Assembly (NCBI RefSeq): GCF_048594095.1
Contig: NC_132799.1
Span: 1,426,001 to 1,490,000 of the forward strand
Direction of reading: 5' to 3'
Origin: Paramormyrops kingsleyae
Lineage: Eukaryota; Chordata; Actinopteri; Osteoglossiformes; Mormyridae
Length of the DNA stretch: 64,000 nt
The stretch's first letter is position 1. The number at the start of each line of letters is the position of its first letter. Below, piece by piece: positions 1-11,699 of the stretch. Below the pieces are notes generated by a model. That model did no database searches, had not been told where the DNA came from, and was given only the letters and a program-made list of their open reading frames with translations. The translations under genes and the position numbers were made by a program.

Positions 1-610
1 GGTGTCATGGAAACAGGACCGGTGACCCCTTCCCGCAGTGGAGTAATGGTGATGGTGTCATGGAAACAGGACCGGTGACCCCTTCCCGCAGTGGAGCAAT
101 GGTGATGGTGTCATGGAAACTGGGCCGGTGACCCCTTCCCGCAGTGGAGCAATGGTGATGGTGTCATGGAAACAGGACCGGTGACCCCTTCCCGCAGTGG
201 AGTAATGGTGATGGTGTCATGGAAACAGGACCGGTGACCCCTTCCCGCAGTGGAGTAATGGTGATGGTGTCATGGAAACAGGACCGGTGACCCCTTCCCG
301 CAGTGGAGTAATGGTGATGGTGTCATGGAAACAGGACCGGTGACCCCTTCCCGCAGTGGAGTAATGGTGATGGTGTCATGGAAACAGGACCGGTGACCCC
401 TTCCCGCAGTGGAGTAATGGTTATGGTGTCATGGAAACAGGACCGGTGACCCCTTCCCGCAGTGGAGTAATGGTTATGGTGTCATGGAAACAGGACCGGT
501 GACCCCTTCCCGCAGTGGAGTAATGGTGATGGTGTCATGGAAACTGGGCCGGTGACCCCCCTCACACAGGGGAGTAATGGTGATGGTCTCATGGAAACAG
601 GGCCGGTGAC
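1..610. repeat. 53-bp minisatellite, about 11.5 copies, cut by the window edge
   Basis: The unit begins GGTGTCATGGAAACAGGACC and recurs at 1, 54, 107 and so on. Units differ at a few positions (gtaatgg/gcaatgg, gtgatgg/gttatgg, acagga/actggg); the last two are the most diverged. The array lies in khdrbs2 intron 4 and continues past the left edge. Open frames through it are a by-product of the repeat. Confidence 0.95.
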
Positions 611-1670
611 TGGCGTGAGGGTCATTAACCTCCACATGGTGATTTCTCCATGTCACCTACATGATTTGGAAAAATAAAATAAACATGGGTAGATATTGAT
701 GGATCCTGGCTGGGGGGGTGTGGGGCTTCGAGAAAGCAACTCGCTGACAGGGAGATACTGGGCAACATGATGATGGGTGATGAAACGTGAAGAAATGAAA
801 ACGGTGGCTGATGGCGGGTGTGCACTGCCTCGGGTGAACCCTCCCCACTGTGCTTTTTTTGGTGGGGAACTTGATGAGGTCGGCCTTAATCCCCCACCAT
901 TTCAGAGCCTACGTCAGATCACAAGTTGCTGAATGGTCCAACAGCATCTCCATGCACCTCCACATCACCCTCAGAAACGAACCTCATCCAGCATCATACG
1001 GTGCAGAAGCGCAAAAGGCTTCAGGCGAATGCAGGTAACATGAAACTTGCACTTCTGGGTGATGCATGGCATCTGCTTTCTAGGAATAAATGCCTGCTGA
1101 GTTGGGTGGGCTTTTAAAATAATAAACCATTAGCTTACAGCCGAGTGGCTTTAAGTACAGCACAGGGCCACTGTGAACCAAAGAATGCACTCAGGCAATT
1201 TACGTATCAATCTCTTAAATCTTCTGGATATTTCTCGCAAAGGCGCTGGCTTTGTTTCATTGCCGAGTGTGTTTATGGGTCTGTGTGAGGATTCAGCTTT
1301 CCGGGGTCTGCCTGGTCAGCAGTGCCGCATAGATGGCACACAATCATAATAAAAAAGTGTGGAGGTAATTACCTCAGCTGGTAACCAGTCTGCCTTTACC
1401 TCACATTAACCCCCTGTTAAAACAGGTTTCACTTTAGAGATTTATGCTCATAGCTACAATTTTAGCATTTAAATGGTGCATTGTGTTCATAATTAAATAC
1501 ACAAACGCTTAATTCTGGCCATACATCGTGATCAGTTTCCCTCTGATTAATGATAGGACAGCCTCAGGTGCAGCCCGAGCAAACAGCGTGCTCTTAATGA
1601 ACCTGTATTAAAGGTCCATGCACCAATTCAGGCGTTTGCTGTACTGATGAGGTAATTTGGTACCTGTAAC
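611..1670. other. Intron 4 sequence without recognised features
   Basis: Ordinary AT-leaning intronic sequence between two minisatellites, with a short G run near 713 and AT-rich stretches near 1380-1510. Small open frames here have no recognisable similarity and no splice context. Confidence 0.6.
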
Positions 1671-2030
1671 TGTGGCAAAGTGAATGTGTGCATGGCACGC
1701 TCCCCGGCGTGATACTGTGGCAAAGTGAATGTGTGCATGGCACGCTCCCCGGCGTGATACTGTGGCAAAGTGAATGTGTGCATGGCACGCTCCCCGGCGT
1801 GATACTGTGGCAAAGTGAATGTGTGCATGGCACGCTCCCCGGCGTGATACTGTGGCAAAGTGAATGTGTGCATGGCACGCTCCCCGGCGTGATACTGTGG
1901 CAAAGTGAATGTGTGCATGGCACGCTCCCCGGCGTGATACTGTGGCAAAGTGAATGTGTGCATGGCACGCTCCCCGGCGTGATACTGTGGCAAAGTGAAT
2001 GTGTGCATGGCACGATGCCCAGCGTGATAC
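1671..2030. repeat. 45-bp minisatellite, 8 copies, first seven essentially identical
   Basis: The unit begins TGTGGCAAAGTGAATGTGTG and recurs at exactly 45-bp steps from 1671 to 1986. Only the last copy differs (gatgcccagc instead of gctccccggc). Because 45 is a multiple of three, a 15-residue peptide repeats without stops in several frames on both strands, giving false open frames of 117-177 codons. Confidence 0.95.
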
Positions 2031-2621
2031 TGTGCCCATAATAATGTTGGAGAATAAAATGTCAAAATGACAAACGGAAAATAACAACTGTGAAATAAGG
2101 ACCATTGCAGAGCGAGCAGCTGCAGGTGGGACACAGCCCATTTTATGTGGCAGTCTGGCTGATCTCGATTGGACAGATCACCCTCGCCTATCTATACCCC
2201 CCCACCCAAAGGTCCCCAATCTCACATCTGGATCTTCCTCATAAAAACCCAGAACCTTTCATTCCAGCCGCGTCAGGACAGCAGGACAGCGTTTCATTCC
2301 GAGTCAGGACAGCACTGTGTCTGACCGAGCCACCACTGTCAGCACTGAGCCTGGCAAACCGCGTCCCCCGATCAGCATGTCCATCAGTTGTGTCGGACAG
2401 GAAACTGCCGTGATGCAGATCCTGATCGGCGAACCTCCAAAACATAACGGCGCTGCCCCCACAGTCAGCCGCAGCTTCCAGCTTCACTCTTCAACTCGAT
2501 TAACAGTTTTTCCTGGCAGCCACTCCATCTATCCGGGGGAGGACAGACGATTGGAAATGAAGCCGTTTCACTGCCATGGCTCAGATGAAACACGAAACAG
2601 GCAGTCCCTTACAGAGCAGAT
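2031..2621. other. Intron 4 sequence between two minisatellites
   Basis: No gene or mobile element recognised. Contains a small CAGGACAGC-type duplication near 2272-2310. Confidence 0.55.
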
Positions 2622-2895
2622 ACCAGAGAAGACGGATACCCCCCCGTGTCAGATCCAGAGAAGACGGATACCCCCCGTGTCAGATCCAGAGAAGACGGAT
2701 ACCCCCCCGTGTCAGATCCAGAGAAGACGGATACCCCCCCGTGTCAGATCCAGAGAAGACGCATACCCCCCCGTGTCAGATCCAGAGAAGACGCATACCC
2801 CCCCGTGTCAGATCCAGAGAAGACGGATACCCCCCCCGTGTCAGATCCAGAGAAGACGGATACCCCCCCCGTGTCAGATCCAGAGAAGACGGATT
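2622..2895. repeat. About 33-bp minisatellite with C-runs, about 8 copies
   Basis: The unit is CCAGAGAAGACGGATACC, a run of C of variable length, then GTGTCAGAT. The length varies by one or two bases with the C-run, so units shift frame and all three frames show degenerate repeat peptides. Some units have GCATACC for GGATACC. Confidence 0.93.
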
Positions 2896-3615
2896 CCCTG
2901 TGCCACCTCTCATCTTCTTTGATCCTTTCGGCTTTTGGGTGGATGAGCGGACCATTCAGAAGCACTAAAACACCTTGTTCCTCTGTAAAAGCAACTCACA
3001 GTGTGAACTTAATGCAGTCCAGAGGAGGACGGGCTCCCCCCTGCTTCTGCTTCCTCCCCAGATTTCTTCCTCACCTCTGTCACCTCAGGCGTACTCTCTG
3101 GGGAGCTCAAATTTGTGCTTTGTGACAATGCTTCTTCTTTAAACCACCATATAAATGAAATTAAACTGAATAGTCACTGAGCAGGAGCGAGATCCAGGCA
3201 TGTAAAAAGGTTTAAGGTTAACCGATGCTTACGGTTGGCATTGATCCCTGAACGGGAGCTAGAGAGCAGATATATCAAAGCGGGCACAGACCTTACTGCA
3301 GGCTTGCAGTTGTTGAAGCGCAAGTTACACGCTCTACCTCACCTACCTGAGCTCACTTGAAGCATTTCTCCTCCTCCTGTTTAAATATATGCTGTTTTTA
3401 TAAAGTCTGGCAGGCGAAGCACCTCCTGGCAAGTCTGTAAAACAGCGCTTTCTCTAAACGCTCACATGACCCCTTGGACCACTCCTCTTTGAAGTTTTAA
3501 TTATGCTGCTTGTGAGCGAACACAGCCCTGCCTCGCTGTGGCTCAGAAGGGGCAAACCCATCTTCACACGTCGCTCAATTACCTAGCTAAGAATTAGAGA
3601 AAGTTGTGCGGTGGA
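2896..3615. other. Intron 4 sequence next to exon 4
   Basis: No repeat or gene recognised. It is the donor-side flank of exon 4 in khdrbs2 intron 4. The donor gtaagt occupies 3621-3616. Confidence 0.55.
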
Positions 3616-3621
3616 ACTTAC

Positions 3622-3768
3622 TGGAACAAGGAACTTCTTGATCTCCTCCAAGGCATGGCTCATGCGGGAGTAGGCTTCCCCGGGCGGGGCAAACACCTCG
3701 ATGAGAACGTGCAGGTCATTGCTCAGGTGAGCATATTTGGCCTCACCGCTCTTCCTCAGCTCCTCCTC
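3622..3768 (-). CDS. khdrbs2: khdrbs2 coding exon 4 (end of KH, start of QUA2)
   Basis: The exon is 147 nt, 49 codons, phase 0 at both ends, residues 113-161. It reads EEELRKSGEAKYAHLSNDLH through FAPPGEAYSRMSHALEE and ends IKKFLVP. This is the last strand and C-terminal helix of the KH domain, which in Sam68/T-STAR also forms a dimer contact, followed by the start of QUA2. The acceptor is ttcttcctcacag and the donor is CCA|gtaagt, both strong. In relatives the next exon starts DYNDEIRQ; it is not in the 3.6 kb left before the window edge. SND in HLSNDLH is SDE in mammals as I recall; the rest is nearly unchanged. Confidence 0.97.
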
Positions 3769-5920
3769 CTGTGAGGAAGAACAAGTTCAGAAGGTCGTGT
3801 TAGTTGTCACTAATGTGTTGGCAATGTCCCAGAAGCCTCAAGATGGACCTGCAGTGAGAGGGACTCGGCGAGCAGTGAGGCTTGTTAACCAGTCGTCTCG
3901 CTTCAACCAGCTTGTTTATATGTAATTTGTAAACAAGCCAGATACAGCCAGCCACAAGTATGACCCAATCAGAGCATGACTCTACATCACTAGGTATTCA
4001 ATTGGCCAAAAAACTCACATAAACATCATTATGCTCATCGTGGAGCCGGCAGGGTGCATGAGCTTCTCATTGCTACATGACGATCATCCAGGTACTGTTG
4101 AGGACCACTCCAGCAATAACACTTCTTCCCTGCTCTGATTCAACCCATTGCAGAGTACCAGTCACCCTTCTGATTGCCGAAGGTCGTCACTAATTGATCT
4201 CTGGATTGGCGGTAATTGCAGTTAGCGGCACAGCTTTCCATGCTGATTACTGTATGTACGACCTCGTGCTCATGGGCTGGATGGCTTTCACGAGAATAAC
4301 TCTTCATCCTGACTTAATCAGTGGTGGGGCTGGTCTCTCCTCCACTAACAAATACCTTTCCATTCCCCCTCTGAAGTGAGTAGCTCTGACCTGCAAGAAC
4401 CTCTGCAGAGGGCCTAATTTGTATCAAGGTTAGGAAGCACTCCTGTAATCACCACATTGTGATGGCCGCCCCCAAGAGGACTCTGCGGTTGAGGATGATG
4501 GGCCGAAGGGGCTTCTCCAATCACGCCTACTATAAATAATCATTCTCACACTTCTATAATTGTGTTTTCAAGGTGGATAATGGATCTCTACCGACAGGCT
4601 TCACAGATTCAGAGCCTTTCCAGTCACACTACTGAAATCTCCTCTCACTTTGATTAGGAACTAAGACAAGCTACTTGGGGACACTGGGTGAAAAAAGGAT
4701 AAGTGCTTTTTGACCTGGACATTTGCACATTGAGGCAATTACCCACGTACAGGATGTGACTTTTAAGCCTTATGCTTTCAATTAAGTGGCTCTTTGAAGG
4801 TGAAGTTGTTTCATCCAGGAGGAAGATGTCTCTAGTATGGATTAGCATGTTACATAGAATATAAAAGCTGGGCATTATGAAAGCTCATCAAAAAGGCAGC
4901 AGCTATGAAGGAGGTCCCTGTGAGTTTTTGGTTAAGCTGCTCATTTGGAGAACAACGTTAGGTTCCTCTTCTTCTTCTTCAGATTGCATCACTTCTAAAG
5001 ATGCATCCTTATTCTCTTAAGTGACCTCTACTCACATCGTTATGTCCCTTCACCACACTCTACAGACACACCATTAGCAGTTGAGGGCACTCTGAAAGCC
5101 AGCCAATCAGCACTCTTTGGGGGGTCCAAGCAACTATCCCACCTGAGGAGGCTTTGGAATTTCCTCAATGGTGTTAAGGGTGTTTGTGAGGAGATGATCT
5201 CAAGGCTCCATAACAAATCTCTCCCAGCGCAGGGACCCACTCAGTAGCAAGGGTTCCCCAGTATCATTTCTGAGTGTTTAAAGTCTCCTTTAGTGTCAAA
5301 ACGCTCCATTGTCTTTTATGGGTGGATTTCAAAAGTTCAAAGCGATCCTTTTAGAGAACGACAGAATGACAACTCTTAAGGAGAGGCTTCCCTGTGTTGA
5401 CACTGTATATACAAACAGAGATGGCCATTATTAACTATAGCACCCCCCAGTGGTATCTACAGTTAATATCAGCAAATTCATGGGCGTCAGTGAGAATATT
5501 TAAAGGCTTCAAGAGCCAAGACTGTCCGACTGATCTGTTTCGATACACAAGTGTTAAGGTGCCAGACTAATTTGATCTGCTTAAGATTCTCGTTTATTGA
5601 CAGATCAGCAAGAGCTATTTGTTGTGTGGCTATGTAATTGGTTTTTGCATACATTCGCATAGATCTGGATAAAAAAAGACTGGGGATGTTAAGAGTGGCT
5701 GAGCCAGGAAACACATCACTTATTTTCCTGCTGTGCCATGGTGACCCAGTTTAGGGAACAGCAATGAGCCCCATCTCCCAGACTGGATGGTGTGACAGAG
5801 ACCCAGCTGCTTACGGGGTGTGATGTGACTCCATCAGCCCTGTTTTCACCAGTATTTAGGACATCTCACTTCCACAAATCCTTCTTAATGATGAATGCAC
5901 AATTGGCCCACCACCAACAA
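3769..5920. other. Intron 3, acceptor-side part
   Basis: The acceptor and its pyrimidine tract occupy about 3769-3785 (read on minus). The rest is single-copy-looking intronic sequence with a short CTT repeat near 4968-4981. Nothing else recognised. Confidence 0.55.
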
Positions 5921-6095
5921 ACAGTGTCCCTGTAAAACACATTCCCCATGTTCAAACAGTGTCTCTGTAAGACATGTTCCCCGCATTCTAAGAGGGTCCC
6001 TGTAAGACACGTTCCACATGTTCAGTGTCCCTGTAAGATTTGTTCCCCATATTCAAACCGTGTCCCTGTAAGACACATATTCAAACAATGTCTGC
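5921..6095. repeat. Degenerate tandem repeat, units about 30-40 bp
   Basis: The phrase GTCCCTGTAAGACACGTTCC followed by a variant of CCATGTTCAAACA recurs about five times with indels and substitutions. It looks like an old minisatellite that has lost its homogeneity, unlike the 45- and 68-bp arrays elsewhere. Confidence 0.8.
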
Positions 6096-9000
6096 CGTTG
6101 ACAGCCAGATACACATTCCCTCTGTGTGGGAACATATACTTGGCCAGTAAATTTGATTCTGAATATGGCTGTCCCTTTAAAATATGAACCAGAAGGTAAA
6201 ACTATATTGTCAAACTCACTTTGGCAGTATAATGTACCAAGTATTCTGTTAGCATCATACAGAAAAAGCTCATTAAAATATAGGAAACATGTCGGGAACA
6301 GTTGGAAAATTTGGGCTGTGGGATCTGTGAAGTATTTACACCAGATCCATGTTTTTCTCCTTACCGCTCTGATACCAGGGCTGTCTCTGTGCTGGGTCTG
6401 GAATGATAACGCACACAAATGGGTTAATCAAGAACAGCGTCTGTACCATGATGACCAGGATGAGCGAGCCAGTGACACAGTGACCAGGATGAATGAGTCA
6501 TTGAGCTTTAAGATGTAATCCTCACTCCATCACCCAAACATCCACGTATATGCGGTTAAACAATGCAGCATCAGTATTTATACTGGATTTAAGATTTTCC
6601 CTTCACTGTTTAAAACCGCAGCTTGATTAAGATCTTCAGTTGCTTTTTATTGTAATCCTTCAGACTCGTTACACCAAGGCATCATCTATAAGAGCGGCAG
6701 ACAAGACTGGATCTGATGAAGATGTATGACACACTCAGCAAGTTTGCAGCTCATTTTTTACTTCAAATATTTTTCCTTAATTTCCCCAAGTTCAGAACGG
6801 CCAGTTACCCTCTCCCAGCATCCCAGTTTACAGGACATCTACACCACGTCCACCAGAGCAACAATTAATGAGAGACCGACCCAGCCATCCAATACCCACA
6901 GAGGAACATAGGCTAATTTAGCATTCAGATAATGTAGTACAGGGGGATCGAACCCGGATCGCTGTTTCAGGGTATGCTTTCAGTCGGCTGGGGTGCCACA
7001 GGGGAAGCATCTGATCTACAGCACATTTCAGAGTTATTTACCTTACAGCTAAACTCTGTAAAAGCTTAATGGCATGGGGCTAGACTGTAGCTCGCTAAGT
7101 AAACTTGAGGGCTGCGTGAAGACCCCAGCGACGACGATGTTAGCGACGCTGTTTCCCGATGACGCCCTGACTGACAAGATGGGCCAACGCTAATTACACA
7201 TTCCTGAGACACGGCGTCGCTCTCTTGGTAGAAATCAATCTGAATTCATTACAGGACTTAACGAGAGCCACTTGGACTGCCTGAAACCCCAGTGCTAATT
7301 ACCGATTCTCATGTACGCAAACCTGTGCGGTCACCTTGGTCCGTGGACACACCGCCTGCGTAAGGTCTTGCCATTAAATTACCTCATAACACGCGATTAA
7401 ACAGGCTGTGACAATCCACACGTCCCTCAGTGATGCCCGGAAACATCCGCAAAGCCGCCTCACGCACCGTCTGTGTGGCCATAGCCAGTCGTTTTATTAA
7501 CGTAATCGAGTCCTGAAGCGCTCCTCTCTAAAGCTAATGTCTGCACACAAATACCTACCAGGAATCAGAACAACCCAGAACAGACTAGCACACACTGCTT
7601 CACACGGGAGGATTAAGGATTTTTCACAGATGAGATTTATAATCTAATTTTGTGTCAAACTATGTGTGACACTCATGCGAGATGCGATATATCCCCCCTA
7701 AGTGAATAAATAAGCAGGCATCAAGAAATAGGGCTTCGGCCACTACTGCACTGTGGTGGTTTAAAGCCCAACAGAAGAGTGCGGTGAGGCTTTGAGTCAG
7801 TCGGTCATAGATGCGTCTGTTTTGGCTGCAGGTTCTGGCAAACACCAGGGTAAGGACCCCAGCAGAGAGCCGCCACATGTGTGGCCTTTCCATGGGCCAC
7901 AGGACAAAACAACACAAGCAGGTTTCCAGCTGTTCTGTAATTTTCCAGCAAACCTCTGGCTGACACACCGAGGCCATTGTCAGGGATAAAGAGTGTGTGA
8001 CGCTAAAAGCACGTCTGAGCCGTCAAGCAGTCCGCTGTGACCTTTCCGTGACCCTTTTAGTCCTTTGGCTGGGCATTGCTTTGTTGTTCTAGATAGTCAT
8101 TTTCCCTCTTAAACATGAGAGACCCCCTGACTTTGCTGGGACGAGGGGGCAAGCCTGTCATTTTCTTGGCAGTTTAGCATCCTCAAGCTCTGTGGGATAC
8201 TGGCGGGGTGACCATGGCGATGCTACCGTGTTCCTCTTTCAGGCACACACTTTAGGGCCAGGCATGTTCATGTGTGATAGGGGGGGGGAGGCTGCATCTA
8301 TCCTTCCGGCTTATCTCTTCTGCCAGGAGGGATGGGAAGGGGGCGAGGGGGCGGGCCATGTTTACGAAAGATAACCGAACATAAAATAGCTTAATAAAAG
8401 CAGGCTGTATGATGAAGAAGTGCCGGCATCAGCCTGCGAGAGGCGCTCTCCATCGGCGTCCTTTTGCTTTTCTAATATTGTCGGTGTAAATAAGTTGAGT
8501 ATTCATGTTGACAGGAAGCGATACAACAATCGACGTGGAAAAAGCAGAGACAAGGTCAGCTCTTTGGAGCAGGCTAAAGTTATTACCTAATAACTCTGTT
8601 CCTGAGGAGCCCCCTCCCTGCTGTAACAGTGACCCCTCCCCTTGTTTTATCACCCGCCGCTGTTTTATTTTAATGCACCGACTCCCTGCATAAATCTCCC
8701 ATCAGAATAATTTAGCGCCAAATGGAGTCGTGCTTTGGGGCTTAGCCTTCTCTTAGTGCCACTGGCTGCTCTCAAATACTCGTCCTGCTTCTGGGGTTAA
8801 TGAAAGCCACTTCACCACTGGGACGTTGTTAATGGTTTACGGGAATTAACGGGGCCCTCCGCTTGGCGCTTCAGTCCTCACAGTTTGAGTCAAAAGTGAG
8901 TATTTCTGTCAGCTTGTCTCATGACCCAGCGACACGCCATGTGATTTTATTATAGGTCACATGATCAGAATGCAGGGTCGCCTGCTATTGGGTGACGTAC

Positions 9001-9935
9001 TGCCCTGCTTCTAAAGTTAAGATAAAACTTTGTTTACCCCAGGGGACAATGATGCTATGTACAGCAGCAAGGTACATAAAGTTCAGACAAACGTATAGTG
9101 CGAAACAAGGCAAAGTGCAAAGACAGAAAAAATATTCTGAAAAGGACGATCAAGGAAGTACATGAGTAAAAATAAAAATAAAAATAAATGAACTGACGAC
9201 ATTTTCTGAGATGTTATGGCTTGGGGGGGGGGCGTGTTTATTCTTCCCTTCCCCTTCATCCCAACACTAGTGTTTGTTTGGACTTTATGTAGCTGTACAC
9301 TCTGCTGCATTTGCATTGACTGATGGCGTCTTACTGTAATGTTTCTTTCATTGTTTTGCGATTTTGCAGATTACATAGCAGTGTTCCAGAGTCTCAGGTG
9401 AAGTACCCTGTTCTCCTGATGAGACTTCAACCTTATGAAGCCAGCTCCTTAACAACCATGCCATCTAATGGCAGGAGAGTTTTCTTTGTCTTTTCTTTTT
9501 TATGAAATTTGTGCTTCCCCTCGAGCACTCTGGTTGATGTTATTAGGTGTTATAGGGTTCGGGTTGGGTATAGATGTTATATACTCAAGTGCTGGCAGTC
9601 CAAATCAGGATCTGACAGTAACAGAGAATAATACCACACTTTGTCCCCAGATCCAATAATGGTACAGTGACAGTAATCAAAGCTGGCCTCACTCCAGGGC
9701 CCCGTTGTTCTAACATAACCCCAACAGCAGAAGTTGCCACATTGGGTAAAGCCATGAAAATCTCTGGGCTTTATAAGGAATTTCCTCATTCACCACCAAG
9801 TGAAAAAGTGTGCTCAATGGAACTGAGACGACCCACAATCCCACAGGCTGCTGAGAGGCGATAGTGTGGTCCGTGGTGGTGGTGGGGTGTAGAAAAGAGA
9901 TACAGCATTTGGGGCCCTGACCATCACATATGTAG
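6096..9935. other. Intron 3, central part
   Basis: No gene recognised. Near 9170-9190 is an A-rich AAAAT repeat; the preceding 9010-9165 (GCAAGGTACATAAAGTTCAG, AGTGCGAAACAAGGCAAAGTG) resembles the tails of old fish interspersed repeats. G runs lie at 8281-8288 and 9223-9231. The region 8380-8620 is balanced in composition and free of repeats, so it is a reasonable place to test for conserved non-coding sequence, but nothing in the sequence proves it. Confidence 0.45.
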
Positions 9936-11270
9936 ATGGGGATACAGGACATGGTGGACAGGGATACAGGACAACGCGGATGGCGATGCAAGACACATTT
10001 GACAGGGATACAGCGGACTGGGATACGGGACATGGTGGACGGGCAAACGAAGGACAGGGAAACGGGACACAATGAACGGGGATATGGGATACAGGACACA
10101 GTGGACAGGGATACAGCGGACTGGGATACGGGACACGGTGGACGGGCAAACGAAGGACAGGGAAACGGGACACAGTGAACGGGGATATGGGATACAGGAC
10201 ACAGTGGACAGGGATACAGCGGACTGGGATACGGGACACGGTGGACGGGCAAACGAAGGACAGGGAAACGGGACACAATGAACGGGGATATGGGATACAG
10301 CGGACTGGGATATGGGACACGGTGGACGGGCAAACGAAGGACAGGGAAACGGGACACAATGAACGGGGATATGGGATACAGCGGACTGGGATATGGGACA
10401 CGGTGGACGGGCAAACGAAGGACAGGGAAACGGGACACAGTGAACGGGGATATGGGATACAGGACAACGCGGATGGCGATGCAAGACACATTTGACAGGG
10501 ATACAGCGGACTGGGATACGGGACATGGTGGACGGGCAAACGAAGGACAGGGAAACGGGACACAATGAACGGGGATATGGGATACAGGACACAGTGGACA
10601 GGGATACAGCGGACTGGGACACGGTGGACGGGCAAACGAAGGACAGGGAAACGGGACACAGTGAACGGGGATATGGGATACAGGACACAGTGGACAGGGA
10701 TACAGCAGACTGGGATACGGGACACGGTGGACGGGCAAACGAAGGACAGGGAAACGGGACACAGTGAACGGGGATATGGGATACAGGACACAGTGGACAG
10801 GGATACAGCGGATTGGGATACGGGACACGGTGGACGGGCAAACGAAGGACAGGGAAACGGGACACAATGAATGGGGATATGGGATACAGGACACAGTGGA
10901 CAGGGATACAGCGGACTGGGATACGGGACACGGTGGACTGGCAAACGAAGGACAGGGAAACGGGACACAATGAACGGGGATATGGGATACAGCGGACTGG
11001 GATACTGGACACGGTGGACGGGCAAACGAAGGACAGGGAAACGGGACACAGTGAACAGGGATACAGCGGACTGGGATACGGGACACGATGGACGGGCAAA
11101 CGAAGGACAGGGAAACGGGACACAGTGAACGGGGATATGGGATACAGGACACAGTGGACAGAGATACGTGACACTACAGATGGGGATATGGGGCACGGAT
11201 GACAAGGATACAAGACACAATGAACAGGCATATGGGACAAGGCCGATAGGGATGCAGGACACGATGGATG
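9936..11270. repeat. Large composite minisatellite, 103-bp and 81-bp units, next to exon 3
   Basis: Built from purine-rich phrases such as GGGATACAGCGGACTGGGAT, GGACGGGCAAACGAAGGACA and GGGAAACGGGACACA. The full unit is 103 bp (ATGAACGGGG at 10072, then ATGAACGGGG-like starts at 10175 and 10278); shortened units are 81 bp (10278 to 10359). A more complex phrase (CGCGGATGGCGATGCAAGAC) occurs at both 9970 and 10470. The edge decays from about 11160 to 11270, about 70 bp from the exon 3 donor. Read on minus, as in the pre-mRNA, it is strongly pyrimidine-rich and free of stops in all three frames, giving false open frames of 438-482 codons. Confidence 0.95.
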
Positions 11271-11339
11271 CCGCTATGGGAGACGGCGGGCGCGGATACT
11301 GGACACAGCAGCAGGACAGGACAGAAGGGCGGCGCTGAC

Positions 11340-11456
11340 CTTGCCTTTGTCCCGCATGGATCCCTTCCCCAGGATGGACATTTTTGCTCCGGTTTCCTCT
11401 TGTAATCTTTTCATAGAATTCCCTCGAGGCCCCAGTAGCTTGCCGACGAAATTAAA
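11340..11456 (-). CDS. khdrbs2: khdrbs2 coding exon 3 (KH core with GPRG loop)
   Basis: The exon is 117 nt, 39 codons, phase 0 at both ends, residues 74-112. It begins FNFVGKLLGPRGNSMKRLQE and ends GSMRDKGK. The GPRG at residues 82-85 is the KH GXXG RNA-contact loop. The flanking helices and the loop GAKMSILGKGSMRDK are typical of Sam68/SLM proteins. The acceptor is ctctcattacag. The donor is AAG|gtcagc, weaker than consensus because +3 is C. Met88 replaces the usual Leu of NSLKRLQEE. Because the exon is symmetric, skipping it would keep the frame but delete the RNA-binding core. Immediately on its intron 3 side lies a 1.3-kb pyrimidine-rich (in RNA) minisatellite. Confidence 0.97.
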
Positions 11457-11489
11457 CTGTAATGAGAGAAGGGAAAACAACACTGAGGC

Positions 11490-11690
11490 GGTCTGCATGC
11501 TGGAACGGTGGTCTGTAGGAGAATGGTCTGCGGGGTTCCCTGTCATCTGAGATGGGGGCATGCATGGGGCCCCATTGTCTGGGACAGCAGTCTGCATGCA
11601 TGGCCCCTGTCATCTGGGGTGGCAGTCTGTGTGAGTGGGGCCCCATCATCTGGGGAGGTGGTGCGGATGTGTGGGGCCCGTTGTCCCTCG
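11490..11690. repeat. Degenerate tandem repeat upstream of exon 3
   Basis: The phrases GGCAGTCTGCATGCATGG, GGGGCCCCATCATCTGGGG and close variants recur three to five times with spacing of about 35-40 bp. It lies at the acceptor side of exon 3, in intron 2, so exon 3 is flanked by tandem repeats on both sides. Confidence 0.7.
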
Positions 11691-11699
11691 GTTCACCGC

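Noticed and set aside
1594..2141. Open frames of 117-177 codons on both strands
   Set aside because: They are produced by the 45-bp array, which preserves frame; the peptides are simple 15-residue repeats with no gene context.
2317..3125. Repetitive open frames of 130-201 codons with a PEKTDTPP-type repeat
   Set aside because: They read through the C-run minisatellite in several frames; no splice sites or conserved domain.
6930..7012. Possible tRNA gene or SINE on minus (GGGTTCGATCCCCC)
   Set aside because: A B-box-like motif exists, but no acceptor stem or matching A-box at the right spacing could be found.
9710..11262. Three minus-strand open frames of 438-482 codons rich in Pro, Cys, Val and Ser
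   Set aside because: They are translations of the 103/81-bp minisatellite. All three frames on the same strand are open because the unit lacks stops and its length is not a multiple of three.
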